DNA from: Lumnitzera littorea
Taxonomy: Eukaryota; Streptophyta; Magnoliopsida; Myrtales; Combretaceae
Reading direction: 5' to 3'
DNA: 64,000 bases
Assembly (NCBI GenBank): GCA_024138015.1
Contig: JAMXBB010000020.1
Span: 17,857 to 81,856, forward strand
The position numbers were made by a program, and so were the translations under genes. How positions within the stretch are numbered: position 1 is the stretch's first letter; each line of letters begins with the position of its first letter. This document shows positions 1-12,989 of the stretch, piece by piece. The notes under the pieces are model-generated. The model was not told the DNA's origin and did not search any database. It saw only the letters and a list, made by a program, of their open reading frames with translations.

Positions 1-765
1 TTAATCTACACCTAAAATAACCCTAGAAAACCAAATTTTATAATTAATCATCAACATTTGATATTTTTAGAAATTATGTGAACTCATGGGCGAAAAATTG
101 GTTTGCTTAAACGGGCTGCTTCTAGTCACCCACCGACCACCCAACCTTGTCGAAACACCTCCTTTGGCCACCCTCTCTTTAACCCTTATGCTACTCTAAG
201 TCATGTTGTGGTTTGGTATGTGGACCGCCTTAGACTTGATTCACCCTTAATTTTTATTCTATTTTTAATTTATTTTTTCCCTAATTTTTCTAAATTATGT
301 TCTTGAATTTTTAGAGTACTAAAATATTATAAATGAGGGTTTAGGTCCTATTTATAGTTTTTCAAATTTGTTTGATTTAATAAAAATTGGGCATGTATTT
401 GCCATATGTCATTTTTCCCTTTTCCCTATGTGCCATTTGTCATTTTCGAGTTAATTAGGTGTTGACTCATGTTTTTCAATTAATCTTAGGTTGCTACATC
501 ATTTGATGACTCATCTGCTCATTTTTTAATTAATTTTCCATTATTTTATATTATTTTACCTTATTTTGATAATTTATTATTATATGTATATATTTAATAC
601 ATATATTGCATATCACATGTAAATACACGTATATTATATATAATTCAACTTCATTTATCATTTTTATAAGTTAAATAATTTATCTCTAATATTTTGCTAT
701 ATCTAAAAGCTTAAATTTCAAGTTTTCGATATTTATTAGCTTTATCATAAGATCTCTAATATTTA
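1..765 (-). mobile_element. S0: inverted fragment of a long LTR, same family as S1
   Basis: Read on the minus strand, this segment matches the 5' part of S1, roughly 3240-4010. Shared stretches include the reverse complement of ATATTTTTAGAAATTATG-like sequence near 60-75, the (A)GCTTTTAGATATA block (near 705), the TATA-type CTATAAATA (about 345-355 here, about 3629 in S1) and the long AT-rich run of ATATA units at 590-650. It continues past the left window edge. Its right end lies between about 745 and 785, where TatA protease coding sequence begins. It carries no coding sequence; short ORFs here are chance. It probably represents an opposite-orientation insertion or rearrangement that removed the TatA 5' LTR, gag and start of protease. 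Confidence 0.75.
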
Positions 766-784
766 TTAGTTTTCGATATTACCA

Positions 785-3043
785 ATGCATTTAGAAGATG
801 ATAACCAACTTCGAGGTCAAGAAAACTTTAGTTGATACTAAGACTTCAGAAGATGTTATCTTTCAACATGCCTTCAACCAAATGAAGCTAAAGATCAAGG
901 CACAACTGAGATCTTATGACTATGATTTATATGCTTTCAACAACTAACCCGTATAAGTGGCTAGAGTGATTTCCCTTCCAATCTAGATAGGTGATGATGA
1001 GAATGTGGTAGAGAACAAAGTGGATTTCCTTGTTGTTAAATGCTGGTCTCCTTACAATATGATTATGGGCCAATCATGTCAACACTTGTTCAGCATGGTT
1101 TGATCAATGGCACATCTTAAGGTAAAATTTCGTTCCTCTACTAGAGTTGGGCTATGTAAGGGGGATCAGCAATGAACTAAATCATTCTATTTAAGAGCCC
1201 TCAAGCGTTAAGAAGTGTTTCATATTGAGGCTAATCTAGAGAAGAAGTCCGATAGTATGAAGAATGCTGAGGAAGAGGTTGAGGAAATTCAACTTAGGGA
1301 TAATCTAAATAAAACAACTAAGATAAGGAAGCCATTACTAACGAAAGTCTAACAGGACCTGATCAAGTTCCTTTAAGATAACATCGATGTTAAATGCAAA
1401 TAGATCCCAACACGAAAGTTATTCAACAAAAGAAGAGGCATTTTGCCCCCAAACGATAGGTAGTAGTTGAAGAGGAGGTTTAGAAGTTACTCAAGGTAGG
1501 GTTTATCAAGAAAGAGCCTCATCTCACTTGGCTAGCCAATTGTGTGCTAGTTAAGAAGTAGAATGCCAAATTGCACATGTACATAGACTTCACTAATTTG
1601 AATATGGCTTACCCCAAGGACTACTTTCCTTTGCTAAGGATCGATCGGATGGTTGATTAAACTACTGGGCATTGCTTGGTCTCTCTCATGGATGCATTCT
1701 CTAGCTATAACCAAATTAAGAGAGAAAAGGAAGACGAGGTATACACATCATTTGTTACAAACTTCAGGACATATTATATACGGTCATGCTCTTTGGCCTG
1801 AAGAATGCTAGTATGACCCATCAAAGACTCGTAACAAAGATGTTTAAGCCTCAAATTCACCGCAATGTCGAGTTATATGTTGATGACATGATAGTCAAAA
1901 GTAAAGAAAAGTATCACTACCTTGTCAATCTCCATAAGATATTTGATACATTGAGAAAACATAATATGAAACTCAATCCACAAAAGTGTGTTTTTAGGCC
2001 TACCTCAAGCAAGTTTTTAGGTTATATGGTGACTCAACATAGCATTAAGGCGAACCCTAGAAAGATTGATGTAATAAGGAATATGAAGTCCCTAAGTACC
2101 ATTAAGGAAGTTTAGGAGTTGATGGGATGAATTGCTGTCCTAAATAGATTTGTCTCAAAAAGTGCATATAGATGTGTAGAATTTCTTAAGATTTTGAAGA
2201 ATCCTAAAGAGTTTTGATGGATTGACGAATGCAAAGCCGCATTTAAGGAGTTGAAAGATTTTTTGGCATCACTACCCATATTTTCGAAGCCCATCCTTGA
2301 GGGAGATCTATTCTTGTATTTATCAGTTAGTAGTCAAGCTTTTTCCACTATCCTTGTTTGAGTAAAGGGAAAAGAGCATAAGCCAATTTATTATGTGAGC
2401 AATGTCTTCTAAGGCTCAAAGCAAAGATGTACCAAGATTGAAAAGTTCATCCCTCCCATGGTAACTTTATCAAGGAAGTTAGAACCATATTTTGAAGCTC
2501 ATCAAATTATAGTCCTCATTGATAAACCATTATGGCAAGCCTTACAACAATCTGATTCCTTGGGAAGAATGATGAAGTATGATTTGTAATTAAGTGCCTA
2601 TGGTGTACAATATAAACCTAGAATGACATTGAAGGCCTAAGTTTTGGTAGATTTTGTGGCCGAATTCATTGGAGAAGAGGATAACAACAACATGGCCAAG
2701 AAGCATACGTAGAATTTGTATGTAGATGGCTCCTCCACTAAGGAAAGAAGTGGAGTGGGCCTTATCTTACAAGGGCCGCATAATGTAAAGATTTAGTATA
2801 CACTAAAGTTTGAATTCCCAACAAGTAATAATAAGGTTAAATATGAAACCTTAATTACTAGATTAAAGCTTGCAAAAGAAGTTGGGGTTGAAAAAGTTGA
2901 GGCCTTTTCAAACTCACAATTGATTGTGAACTACGTAGGAAACTATGCAGCAAAAGAGGAAGTGATAAGCAAGTACTTAGTTGATGTACAAATGCTCATA
3001 AAAGAGTTTCAATTTTTTTCAATTGAGAAAATTCCTAGAGCTC
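785..3043 (+). pseudogene. TatA pol 5' part: protease, reverse transcriptase, RNase H remnant
   Basis: Encodes, with many stops and shifts, the aspartic protease, RT and RNase H part of a Ty3/gypsy polyprotein. The protease active site is at 834-842 and reads Asp-Thr-Lys, so the essential Gly of DTG is lost. The RT region runs from about 1500. An open stretch at 1786-2115 contains the catalytic motif YVDD (1876-1887), then a thumb-like segment with KLNPQKC and FLGYMVT. RNase H starts near 2715 with YVDGSST and continues through NSQLIVN (about 2914). Sequence stops at IPRAL (about 3043), where S1 interrupts; about 150 bp expected from the other Tat copies is missing at this junction. In life this product would have copied element RNA into DNA; this copy cannot. 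Confidence 0.85.
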
Positions 3044-5119
3044 TATAATACCCTAAATTTTTTCAACTAATTCAATAACTCTAGGATTCGAGCCCTTAAA
3101 TTTAGGGTACTGAGTTATATTATTTGTTTTATTTCAAACTTCACAGTAAACTTAGAAAAGTTAAACGAAGTAATTTAAGTAAAGTCAATTTTTCAAAATA
3201 AGTTATATAAAAATATTAATTTGAGAAAAACGTTAATTTACTGATAAAGCCGATAATCGTAAAATTTGAGCTTTTAGATATAACGAGATATTAGAGATAA
3301 GTTAATTAATTTTAAAAAATAATAAATGAAATTGAATTATACATAATATACATGTATTACATATGACATACATTATATGTATTAAATATATACATATAAT
3401 AATAATAAATTATCAAAATTAATAAATTATCAAAATTAGGTAAAATAATGGAAAATTAATAAAAAATTGCATGGATGAGTCACCAAATGATGTGTTAAGT
3501 CAGGATTAATTGCAAATGATGAGTCAACACTTAGTTAATGAGGAAATGACACATGGCACCTAAGGAAAAATGAAAAATGAAAAATGACATGTGTAATTTT
3601 ACTTTTTCATACAAAAAAATCCAAAAGCCTATAAATAAGACCTCAAACCTTATTTGCAATATTTTACAAACTTGAAAACATAAGAACATAATTTTAGAAA
3701 ATCAAAAAAGAAATTAGAAAAAAAAATAAAATAAAAATAGTACAAAATATAGGGTCGGAATGGGTTTAGGGCGATTTGTATATCAAACCATCACTTGAGT
3801 TGGAGTGACTTAGAGGACCATTAGAGGGAAGCTAGAGAAGACTTTTCAACAAGGCGCAACGGCCAAGTGGTGGTTAGAGGTAGCCGGTTCAACTGAACTA
3901 AAATTATATCCGTAATTTGTTTAATTTACTAAAAATATCAAATATTATCCATTAATTATGAAATTTGGTTTTTTAAGGTTATTTTAGTTGTATATTAATG
4001 TAGTAATTTTATTTTAATTAAATAATTAGTTTAAATATGGGTTCCTTAACAAAATGCTCTGTTTGGGCGAAAGTTAACCTAATTTTTATAAATATTAAAT
4101 GATGTTGTTTCAAGCTCAATTTTTGTATGTAATACACCTAATATATATGTTTAATTTTGGTAACAATAATTTTCGAAATTAAGCATGTTTACTATTTTTT
4201 ATAAATATTTTGAATAAAATTTCCAGTTTTACCAAATTATTGAAACAATTAGTTTTTGATGAAATTAATGAATAAGCCCTACATGTTTAGACTTATAGAT
4301 CTTTGTGATTATATTTAGAATATTTAATTTTTATCTCACTGGTAAATTTATTTATTTTCCTTAATTTTTTTGTAATTTCGAGCTAAAACCACTATTTTCG
4401 TAAAAATATATAATAGCTAGTTTAGTATAATTCATAATCAATAATTAAAATAAATATTTTTGTGAGTCCATAGGATTTTTCATGAAATTAATCAGGCTCA
4501 TGTACCATTTATTACATATTTTCCTAATATAAGTTTATATATTGGCTTAATATGTAATAGAGTAATTTGTACGAGTTAAATACTTATCAAATTCATGTAA
4601 AATGAGCACTTTGGGGCATATTAAGGGTTACTAGATAAGTTTGGAAAGTGTGAATTTTAGGGTTTTAGTTCATTACTGAAGCTTATTTAAGTTAATTAGG
4701 AAGTTATAATAGCATACGGTCAAGTAGTAATACGAAAGGATATTTTTAGGTTTTTGAAAATATTCATCAATCTTATTTCTTAATATATATTAATAGAACT
4801 CAAAATAACAACCGTGACGATATAAAGTTTACTAAAATCAGATAAGAAATGAGTAAGGTATGATTAAATGAAGTTTAAAAATGCGAAAATGAAAGCTTAT
4901 AATAGTTCGGGTTCGACCTATACTTGATTTGAAGACTGTATCATAATTTCATAGGTATGATAAGCAAGAAAGGACTACGTCATAAAGTTTAGGATTTTAC
5001 ACTATTGCTAAGCCTAGGTAAATGGATCTAACCAATGCTTAGAGTAAATATATTGCTACTCATAGCACTGCGTACTGTTTGATACTGTGTTGATTATATA
5101 AATATTACGTTACATTTTA

Positions 5120-5150
<31 letters not shown>

Positions 5151-7289
5151 AGCATCATCTTTTGTCAAGCTATCCATGTCGTATGAATCTACAAGTGAAC
5201 GTGTTACCTACCTATATACATACATACATACATATATATATATATTACTATGCCTTAGCATATGCATGTACGTAATATTGCTATAGCCTGTATGCATTAC
5301 ATATATACCACTTTTAGCACAATGAAAGAATATAAAGAGTAGACCCCTAAACAATTATATTGGCTAAAATATGTTCTAAGAAAAGGGTTAAGGATGACAT
5401 ATAATATAAATTCTTATTGACCCTTAGTGTGAAACAATATATAAAACTGTTAATCATAACTAATATAAATTAGACAACTTAAGAATATGATACTTCCCAA
5501 ATGTAACATTGTTGGTTCATAAAATAACAAATAAGCTTGCAATTAGGGAATTGCTCACTAAAGAAGTAAAAGGAAATAAAATCTCTTACTGCTTATTATT
5601 GTGGCAAGTAGAACTTCTATTAGAATAAGAAAAATCTAGGAGTAACACTAAACATGAATACTTACGATAATAATATTTTACAAGACAAGCATTACATCAA
5701 CTAGTTTTCTTCAATATGTTGGACCAAATAGCTTTATTATCATTTGAAGATCTGCCACATATAGGTGAAGATTAATGCAACCAAGGATTTTTCTCTACGT
5801 GGTTTTCTTTCTTCTACCTTATATCAAATAGTAAGGAAATCTAGAAAGGGATGGAGATAGATGTATCAACTAGTAGAGGCATTGAGTCTAGGTAAGTACC
5901 CCTTGCTTGGTTACTTTGCATTACATAGTGGACAAAAACTTAGACCACTCGCTTGCTTTTTGTATGCATCCATAAGATACACTTAAGTATATCCATGGCT
6001 TAGAGTACTTATACTCTGAATTGATACAGTTTGTGATAAACCTTTACTTGGTATATTATAGTTCTTGAGTTTCGTACTTTTGCTAATGGATTGGGATTTA
6101 TGAGAAATGTAACTTGGTTGACCTTAGTGATGCAATTATACTTGGCTGAGGATAATGTTTACCTTATGTGATGATTCATTGTATTAGGCTTATGATTTGG
6201 TAAATCTTAGATGTTATTAAGTTAATAGAGAGATGACTTGACTTTTTGCAAAAGTGGTGATTTTTATATCGTGCCATGTATGTAATTGTAATATGTGATT
6301 ATTGGGTTGAAAGGTAGGATTGGTTGCCATTTTCTTGGTTTTTAGTATTTAGCCAGCATTCATTCTTAGCTTAATTGACTTAGAAACTCTACTTAGTGGA
6401 AATTGTATTTGGTTAGGTTGATTCATAACCCATACTTGGCTGGGCTAAATATGTTGTTTAGATGTATTCATGGCATAACACAAAATAGACCTAAAGGTTA
6501 AGTTTTCTCAACTTAAGATATTGCTAGGTTGGGTTTTTGAACATATTGATGCATTGCTTAAACAATTTCTAGCCACTTTAGGTGGTTTTAGCTAAGCTAG
6601 CTATATGCTGGGTTTTCAATTCACATCAAGTAGTTATTGTTTTGTTAGGTTTTAGGGATCCTATTCCCAAGTAGTTCCTTATTGCCTTTCGATTCCTAGA
6701 CATTGTATCTAGATACTTGGGTATGTCGACTAGCCATATGAGTAAATTAGAAGGCATAGGATATCTACACTGGTGCATGTCATGTGCATTAGCATGGCAT
6801 CCATAGGAGGCAAGAATCATTGTGTGTGTACTTAATATTATTTTGATGACTTAAATGTATTGTATTGTTGATGATGTTGGAATTATCAAGTATAAGATAT
6901 ATTCTACTTGTTATGATTTAGAATACTTAATTACTATGTTTTCTATGTTTAGGTTTATACTCACTTGGCTCAAAACCTAAGTTAAGGGTCTGGCTTATCT
7001 AACCTTAGGTATTGAAGACAAAAATAAGTCAAGAGCTAGAGGTTGGGCTAGGTAAAAGAGAGTGTGATTAGTATAAAGGTCATCATGCTACTTTTAGGTT
7101 TCTAATATTAAGGTTTTGAATGTAAAAGTTTATTATCTTAGTTAGATTTTAAGTTGAAAGGTGAAGTGTAATGAGATACTTTTAATGAGACCTATATTTT
7201 ATGAAGTTCGGCTATGTTATTTTGTATTAATTGAAAGAAGTTTTATTGGAAATTCGCATAGTAGAGTTTGAGTTAAGAGGTTTGTTATA
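3044..7289 (+). mobile_element. S1: long LTR unit (probable solo LTR) inside TatA pol
   Basis: About 4.2 kb without coding potential, starting TATAATACCC (likely mutated TGTAATACCC) and ending GGTTTGTTATA (likely from ...GTTACA), which are gypsy LTR-type ends. A TATA-like CTATAAATA lies near 3629. The first ~1.5 kb is homologous to S2 (57128 onward) and, inverted, to S0. Only one copy is seen with no internal domain, so a solo LTR made by LTR-LTR recombination is the simplest reading. No clean 5 bp target duplication is visible, and some TatA sequence is missing at the junction, so the 3' edge could be off by tens of bases. The long LTR would fit a Tekay/Del-like chromovirus, but this is inference. 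Confidence 0.6.
5121..5246. repeat. CT/TA and CATA microsatellites within S1
   Basis: A pure run of TC dinucleotides passes directly into TA dinucleotides at 5121-5150. A second block of TACA and TA units lies at 5213-5246. These are simple-sequence tracts inside the LTR unit and no function is indicated. Confidence 0.9.
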
Positions 7290-8545
7290 GTTTTAGCCTT
7301 ATCCCTAACTTGGGGATGGCATAATGAATTGTCTCTTAGGAACCAAGTATCAAGAAAAAGATAAGTAAATGCCCTGAGAGACAAGGTGTTGCAAAATTAT
7401 ACTCTAATTGATGAAAAATATAAATGTGGCCTTTCTCAACCTTGTCTTTATTGCCTTGCACCAAAAGATGTTTAGCGATTTCTTTTTTATTTGCATAGGG
7501 GAATGTGTAGTAACTATGTAAAAGCTTAGGCTTGATATATTTGGGCATTGAGGCTTAGCTATTATTGATTGATCGTAAAGGAAGATGTTAAGATTGTAGT
7601 GTGGCAATGCCCACAGTGTCAAAAGCATCAAGTTCTAAGACATGCACCCTCTATTGAATTACATAGTTTGACCAAACCTTAGCCTTTTACCCAATGGGGA
7701 CTCGATGTACTTAGGCCTTTTCCTAAGGCTATTACACAACGGTAGTTCGTAATAGTTACGATAGATTATTTTACCAAATAGGTGGAAGTTGAGGCAATGG
7801 AAAAAGTTACTAAGCAAAAAATTGAATTATTTGTCTTCATCTTTATTTTATCAAGGTTTAGAGTCCCTTTCATGATAATAACTAACAATGGTCCACAGTT
7901 CGACAATGATAAGTTTTGAGCTTTCTATGAAAAACACGACATCAGACTTAACTACACTTCAATAGCTCATCTGGAAACAAATGGACAAGTGAAGGCTGTC
8001 AATAAGACTATCTCATATAGTTAGAAGAGAAGAGTTGATCAGGTGATGAGCAAGTGGGTCGATGATCTACTTAACATTTTATGAGGGTATAGGACCACCT
8101 ATAAGACTTCAATAAGAGAAATGCCTTTTAGACTAGCTTTCAAATCAAAGGCTATTTTACCAACTGAATTGGAGTTCCCTAACTTACATACACAAAAGAT
8201 TGTTGTTATGGAAAATTAGGTCGGTTTGATGGCCAATTTGGACACAATTGAAGAGATAAGAGATATTGCAAAAACAAGGATTGTTACTTACCGGCATAGG
8301 GTAGCGAGATACTACATTCAAAAAGTTAAGCATAAGGTATTTCAACTTAGAGACCTAGTTTATAGAAAATTGAAGGCAACGAGCACACAAGACAATTAAG
8401 GGAAGCTCAGTGCAAATTAGGAGGACCTAGTAAAGGTCCAAAAAGTCATAAGCAATGGGGCCTACAAATTAGAAAGGTCAGACGAATAAGTCATTCCTCA
8501 TGCATGGAATGTTGAGAATCTTGAGTTATATTTTGAGTACTTGTT
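7290..8545 (+). pseudogene. TatA integrase remnant
   Basis: Continues TatA pol after S1. The RNase H-integrase spacer is recognisable from about 7311 by alignment with TatB and TatC. The zinc-binding CPQCQKH motif is at about 7610. The core begins with IDYFTK near 7760, where the first catalytic Asp is present. The second motif reads TNNGPQFDN instead of TDNG, so Asp has become Asn. The third reads NGQVKAVNK, so the catalytic Glu is Lys. Several stops follow. The C-terminal part resembles TatB and TatC and ends around PHAWNVENLELYF with no chromodomain. It would have inserted element cDNA into the genome; this copy is dead on both active-site changes and stops. Confidence 0.85.
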
Positions 8546-9218
8546 CCATGTTATTTACAATGTTATGTGTTTGCAATTACTGTTTCTTTCAAGACTATGT
8601 ATGGCTATAGCCCAGTCTTTATTGATGTGAGGTATTTCTTTCTTAACCTATTATGTGCTTTTTTTTATCATGCTAATTCCTAATCAAACTACAATTAATG
8701 GATAACATGGTTCTTGCCTACATGACAAACTAGCTATTACTTATAAAGATCCAACCTATGGTGGTTAAGGAGCTTAATTTTAATAGGAAAATGTACCTGG
8801 TCCTCTCTAAGAAGAGTTTAGACCTAATATGACTAAAGAGCTTGAAATTGCCTTTAGCAAGCACCAATTCTGTTCAATAAATGAACTTTAACATTCAAAA
8901 TAAATTTAGGTCTTATGTGATTAGTGAACTTTCTTTAACTATGTCTACAGATAAATTGATGAATCAAATGATTGTGAAATGAAGTGTGCAACAAGTTGAA
9001 TTGCTAAATATTAATAGAGTTTCATTATAAACTAAAAGATCAACATTTCAACTTGAGCAAATATCCAGGAACATTAAATAAAGCTGGTATATTAACTAAG
9101 AAAAAATTAACTATCAAACTGAGGTTAGGGGACATTTTTTTTCACATGATCGGCAAGGCTAAGGTCTTGCTTGGCTAGGCTCTCTAAGACTCTATTGGAG
9201 TTAGGATCTTTGTTAGCA
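8546..9218. other. TatA 3' region between integrase and antisense gene
   Basis: AT-rich, no coding signal. It occupies the place where TatB and TatC carry a ~33 bp tandem array, but no such array is visible here. Confidence 0.5.
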
Positions 9219-11834
9219 TTAGATTCTTTGGCTTGGAGTATTGGAGGCTTCCTTCCATACATATGAGGATTCCTTTACATCTGGTTCTTCAATAGCTACA
9301 AGGGCTTTAGTATTGGCTGGTTGATTATCATTTTACCCTTGACCTTCCAATCCTTCCTTGTCACCAACCTCTTTATTTTTATCATTGTCGCCCTCATCAT
9401 TGTCAACATTAGCAAAGTCATGATAGGAAAGTTCATAGTCAAGGTGAAACTTTAGACGTCAACCTTAGCTAATTGAACCCCCTTTAGAAATTTCTTACAA
9501 AGCAATTTTTTGTATTGCCGACTAGAAGTAAAAATTAGGAGCACCTCCTTTACAAAGGGTTTAGCCTTTGCAACTTTCTCTAGTTCAACAACACATGCTT
9601 CGAGTATGGAGTTCTTAATCTTCAAATCCTTTATTTGAACCCTTACTCATTGAGGCAATTGATTGCCCCAAACTCTAGCATTTCTCCTTTTTATCTCGAA
9701 GTTATTCCTTCAACTCCTCGATTTTCTTAAAATTTCATCATTTTTAGTCTTTAGGCTAGACACCTTGCTTACTACCAAAAAGGGCACCAATTTTTCGATA
9801 ACAAGCCCTTCCTGCAACCTTTGAACTTCCATTTCAACCTTTATTCTAGCATTCTCAACTGTTATAGCTTATACTTTGGAAGAGTTATAAGCTTCCTCCA
9901 CCTTTTGCAACAAAATACTAACGTGATAAGCCAATTGGCTTTCAATGACATGGGTGAAAAAAGAAGGTCATATGTACCTTTCTCATTTCCTCTTCAGCCT
10001 CATCAATGGCCATTAGAACATGACTGTTGATTTTTAAAGTAGGTATAAAAGCTCAACGGCAAAATGAACAATGTTAATTAACAAACTGTAATTATTTAAA
10101 AACTCACATCATATAGCTTTGCAGTAATGTGACCATTGTTACTACCACTTACTTTATCCACATCTCTTTTGACCATCTCTTTACCTCTTGGCATGATAGT
10201 TCCTTCTAACAAGGCTAAGGACTTGTCCTATTACCTAAAGTAGAATCACTATCTAAGATAGTGTGACTCCAACATGGTATGTAATAGAAGCTCCCCACAG
10301 GCTAAGGAACAAGCTCGACAAACCTAATGCCAAGAGCCTTCTCTTCTAAAGTTGCCTTGATGCTCTTATCCATATCTTTACTTTTCTTGGATGGAGGCTC
10401 TCTAGCATGCTCTTTCCATTCCTTTTCTTTAGGCTTGGCATAAACGTATGCTCTATTGAGCTAATTGCAGCCTTAGGTGGACCAATCTCCATAACATAAC
10501 TGGTAGTAGCAACTTGGCTAAGTTCACCAGATGGTCTCCCTTCCATAGCGTTCCCTATTGTGGGTTCTAATTCATTCTAAACAATTTCAAGAACTTTCTC
10601 CTAATGTACTGTCTATTGCCCCTTAAGATGAGCATCTTCCTTCTTCTTTTCCTAGAGGGCCAGTTTCTTGATGATTTATTCCTTAATAACTTGCTTCTTC
10701 ACTTAGGCATAACTTAAGATAGCTTTAGCAACACACTAATCTAATTTTTGTTTTTTGGCATTGGCTTAGGCCAACAGCTTCTTGGGGTCTACATCACCTA
10801 CACCTATGTTTGCAAAAAAGGAGAATGTTACAATAAAAGAAGCGTGGAGGACTTACAAGTCCATGTCGAGCAAAGCTTAAAGGTGAAAAGGTCTTCCCCT
10901 ATAAGTCATGAATATTAGCTTCCTTCTTGTAGCTCAACTTAGTACAGTGAGTGGATCATTCCCTACCTTCTTCATCGAAGAATATGGGCTCTTCTTTCTC
11001 ATATCATATGATAATCCTCTTGACATCCTAAAAGAACATTTTGTTGTGCCGTCTCTCCTAAATCTTCTTAACAATAACAGCATCATTCGGTAACAATTTT
11101 ATATCTTTGGTTTGAATGGGTTCTATCCATTTGCTCCAAAAGTCAAGATCTGCATTTGATCTCACTAAAATGTACTTATTGTGCTACTTATAGATCTGAG
11201 ACTCTAAACCTTCTATGAATTTGTGGTGATACCATGTTGCTACATAGAACCACTTATTAGGCTGACATTTGATCACAAAAAATATCTAAACAATTATGGT
11301 ATAGCTCTAACTTTGGGCTCCTCACAAATTATCTCGAAAACAATAAGAAGCTTGTATGTGTTCTAAGAAAACATACTTGGAGACACGCGAAAATAATTGA
11401 AAAATTGTTTTTAAAAAGAAGAAAAAGGGAGACATAGTCCAAAATCAAAATACTTCAAGTAAAGATTAAATGTTCGATTGATAGGGAAGCACACCTTCTC
11501 GTCCTCTCTTAGCCTACGAAGATGCCATTTAAGTAGATGATCTTTAAAGTACTTATTATATATTGCAACAATCACCCTACCCGAGCTACTGATCACTCCA
11601 TTTAGCGAATCAATGTTGTAGACTAGGTTATTATACAAGTATTTGGCAAGTTCATCTTCCTTATCCTTTCGATACACGTCTACTGGAAGAGCATCAATAC
11701 AACAAGCTTCTCCTACCTTTCTATTGCACTATTTACTAAGCTACTAGAAGTTGAAGCCAACTTAGTCATCTCACTAAGGGCAAGGTAGCTTTAGAATCAA
11801 TAGGAGTAGTAGAATGGATCTTGCTCCTAACCAT
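9219..11834 (-). pseudogene. TatA antisense gene (coiled-coil protein, intron-containing, decayed)
   Basis: Minus-strand gene homologous to those of TatB and TatC; ATG at 11834, last stop about 9219. Exon 1 (11834-10857) has a region with YLYNNLVYNIDSLNGV and WHLRRLREDEKVCF resembling the plant 'putative gypsy type transposon' family (PF04195-like, by eye). Three intron positions match TatB: 10810-10856, 10032-10107 and 9905-9977. Donors GTAAGT, GTGAGT and GTACAT are kept. At all three acceptors the expected AG reads AA, so splicing would fail now. Exon 3 (10031-9978) is exactly 54 nt as in TatB. Exon 4 encodes a coiled-coil-like segment and then an acidic tail (about 9330-9430). Several in-frame stops are present. 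Function is unknown; it is not required by autonomous Ty3 elements generally. Confidence 0.65.
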
Positions 11835-12397
11835 ACCTGATGAGACGCTGAAGATTGATTGAATGGAAAAAGGGGAAAGAAAATTAAAGGAAGGGCTTAA
11901 GAAATTTCACACAGAACAAAAGATTTTGAAAGTGAAGATCGAAGAGTACAGCAAAGTAGAAAGTGGCTAAAGAAGTTTTCCGAGGGTTTTATATGTATTA
12001 TCTTGACGGTCCCCTCCTTGGAGAATGAAAATAGGGTTAATTAGGATTTATAGGATGATTTGATTACTAAGCACCGATGGAAGACACGTATTTAACACCA
12101 AAGATCTAACAGATATTGTATTGTCAGTAGTTACTAAAGTGTACAATGTGATAATGATAGATTTGATAGTTAAACCACGCGCAAATATAAAAAGTGAATA
12201 GATGGGAAAACAAAGAGTTGTGACCATTAGGTTAAGAACTAACATGACGTTTCTTAGTGAATATTGGATAAAGTAAGGAGTGTACTAACCAAAAGCACGG
12301 CAATACTGCTCTGCAACTACATAATTAACTATAAGCATAGGCTTAGGTAGCTTGCTTACTGATTGACCACATTGGGTAACACTCTAATGCATATACA

Positions 12398-12414
12398 GGG
12401 AGTTGGGGGGCAAA
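12398..12414 (+). promoter_or_regulatory. TatA polypurine tract
   Basis: GGGAGTTGGGGGGCAAA directly before the 3' LTR. It is the plus-strand primer site for reverse transcription and is near-identical in form to the TatB tract at 29566-29582. Confidence 0.75.
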
Positions 12415-12917
12415 TGATGATAGTGGAATTTTACCCCTAGTTATAGCTCACTACGCCATTTACTGAGCTGACTTGCACTGTTGAGGTTGACAATTCAACC
12501 AATTTTGATGACTTGGGAATCTTTGGGCTTAGCTAACTTGATGGGCTAAAGAGCCTAGCTTACCTGCTTGAGTGTTGTGAATTTGAAAAGAGAGATGGAT
12601 AGTTGAGTATCTACCTAGCTTAGCTACGTAACTATCTATTACTCCATGTCTTTAAGCATGTGCATAAATTAATAGGTCGCTACGTAGTCCATGACTAAAG
12701 ATTATTTCACACTACAATTATCGAATAAGTGCCTATAAATATGGAGGCATAAACATTGTAAGGACTCTCTACACTCTTTAAACATTCACTCACTTACTTA
12801 TTCACTCTCTTATATAGTAACTTATTAACCAGAGTGTCTACACCAGACTAACCTTAGCATACCCTTGACTTTCTTTCTTTTATAGGACCTAAGCTATACA
12901 CCATTTTTTACTAACAA
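12415..12917 (+). mobile_element. TatA 3' LTR
   Basis: Starts TGATGATAGTGG immediately after the polypurine tract and ends near CTAACAA (TatB ends TAACAACA), giving about 503 bp. A TATA-like CCTATAAATATGG lies near 12731. The stretch after it (CATAAACATTGTAAGGACTCTC) aligns with the CAAACACTATAAGAGGTCTC block of the TatB LTRs. The 5' partner is missing, so no target duplication can be tested. Confidence 0.75.
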
Positions 12918-12989
12918 TAGGCTTTAAGCTATAGCATAGAGAAAGGCATAGAGGAGCTTGAGAAATTGAGTAGCTCCAGTTGGTTCAAT

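Larger units (their letters stand above)
785..12917 (+). mobile_element. TatA: 5'-truncated Tat-lineage Ty3/gypsy retrotransposon
   Basis: Order on the plus strand is protease remnant, RT, RNase H, (S1 insertion), integrase, antisense gene, PPT and 3' LTR. The 5' LTR and gag are absent, replaced at the left by the inverted LTR fragment S0. No chromodomain follows integrase, and a ~3.9 kb region with an antisense gene separates integrase from the 3' LTR, as in plant Tat elements. TatA looks older than TatB and TatC: it has many stops, both later integrase catalytic acids replaced, and all three antisense splice acceptors lost. Left boundary is approximate (745-785). Confidence 0.85.

Noticed and set aside
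103..306. ORF of 67 codons at the left edge
   Set aside because: Lies antisense in the inverted LTR S0 and is not conserved in the homologous part of S1.
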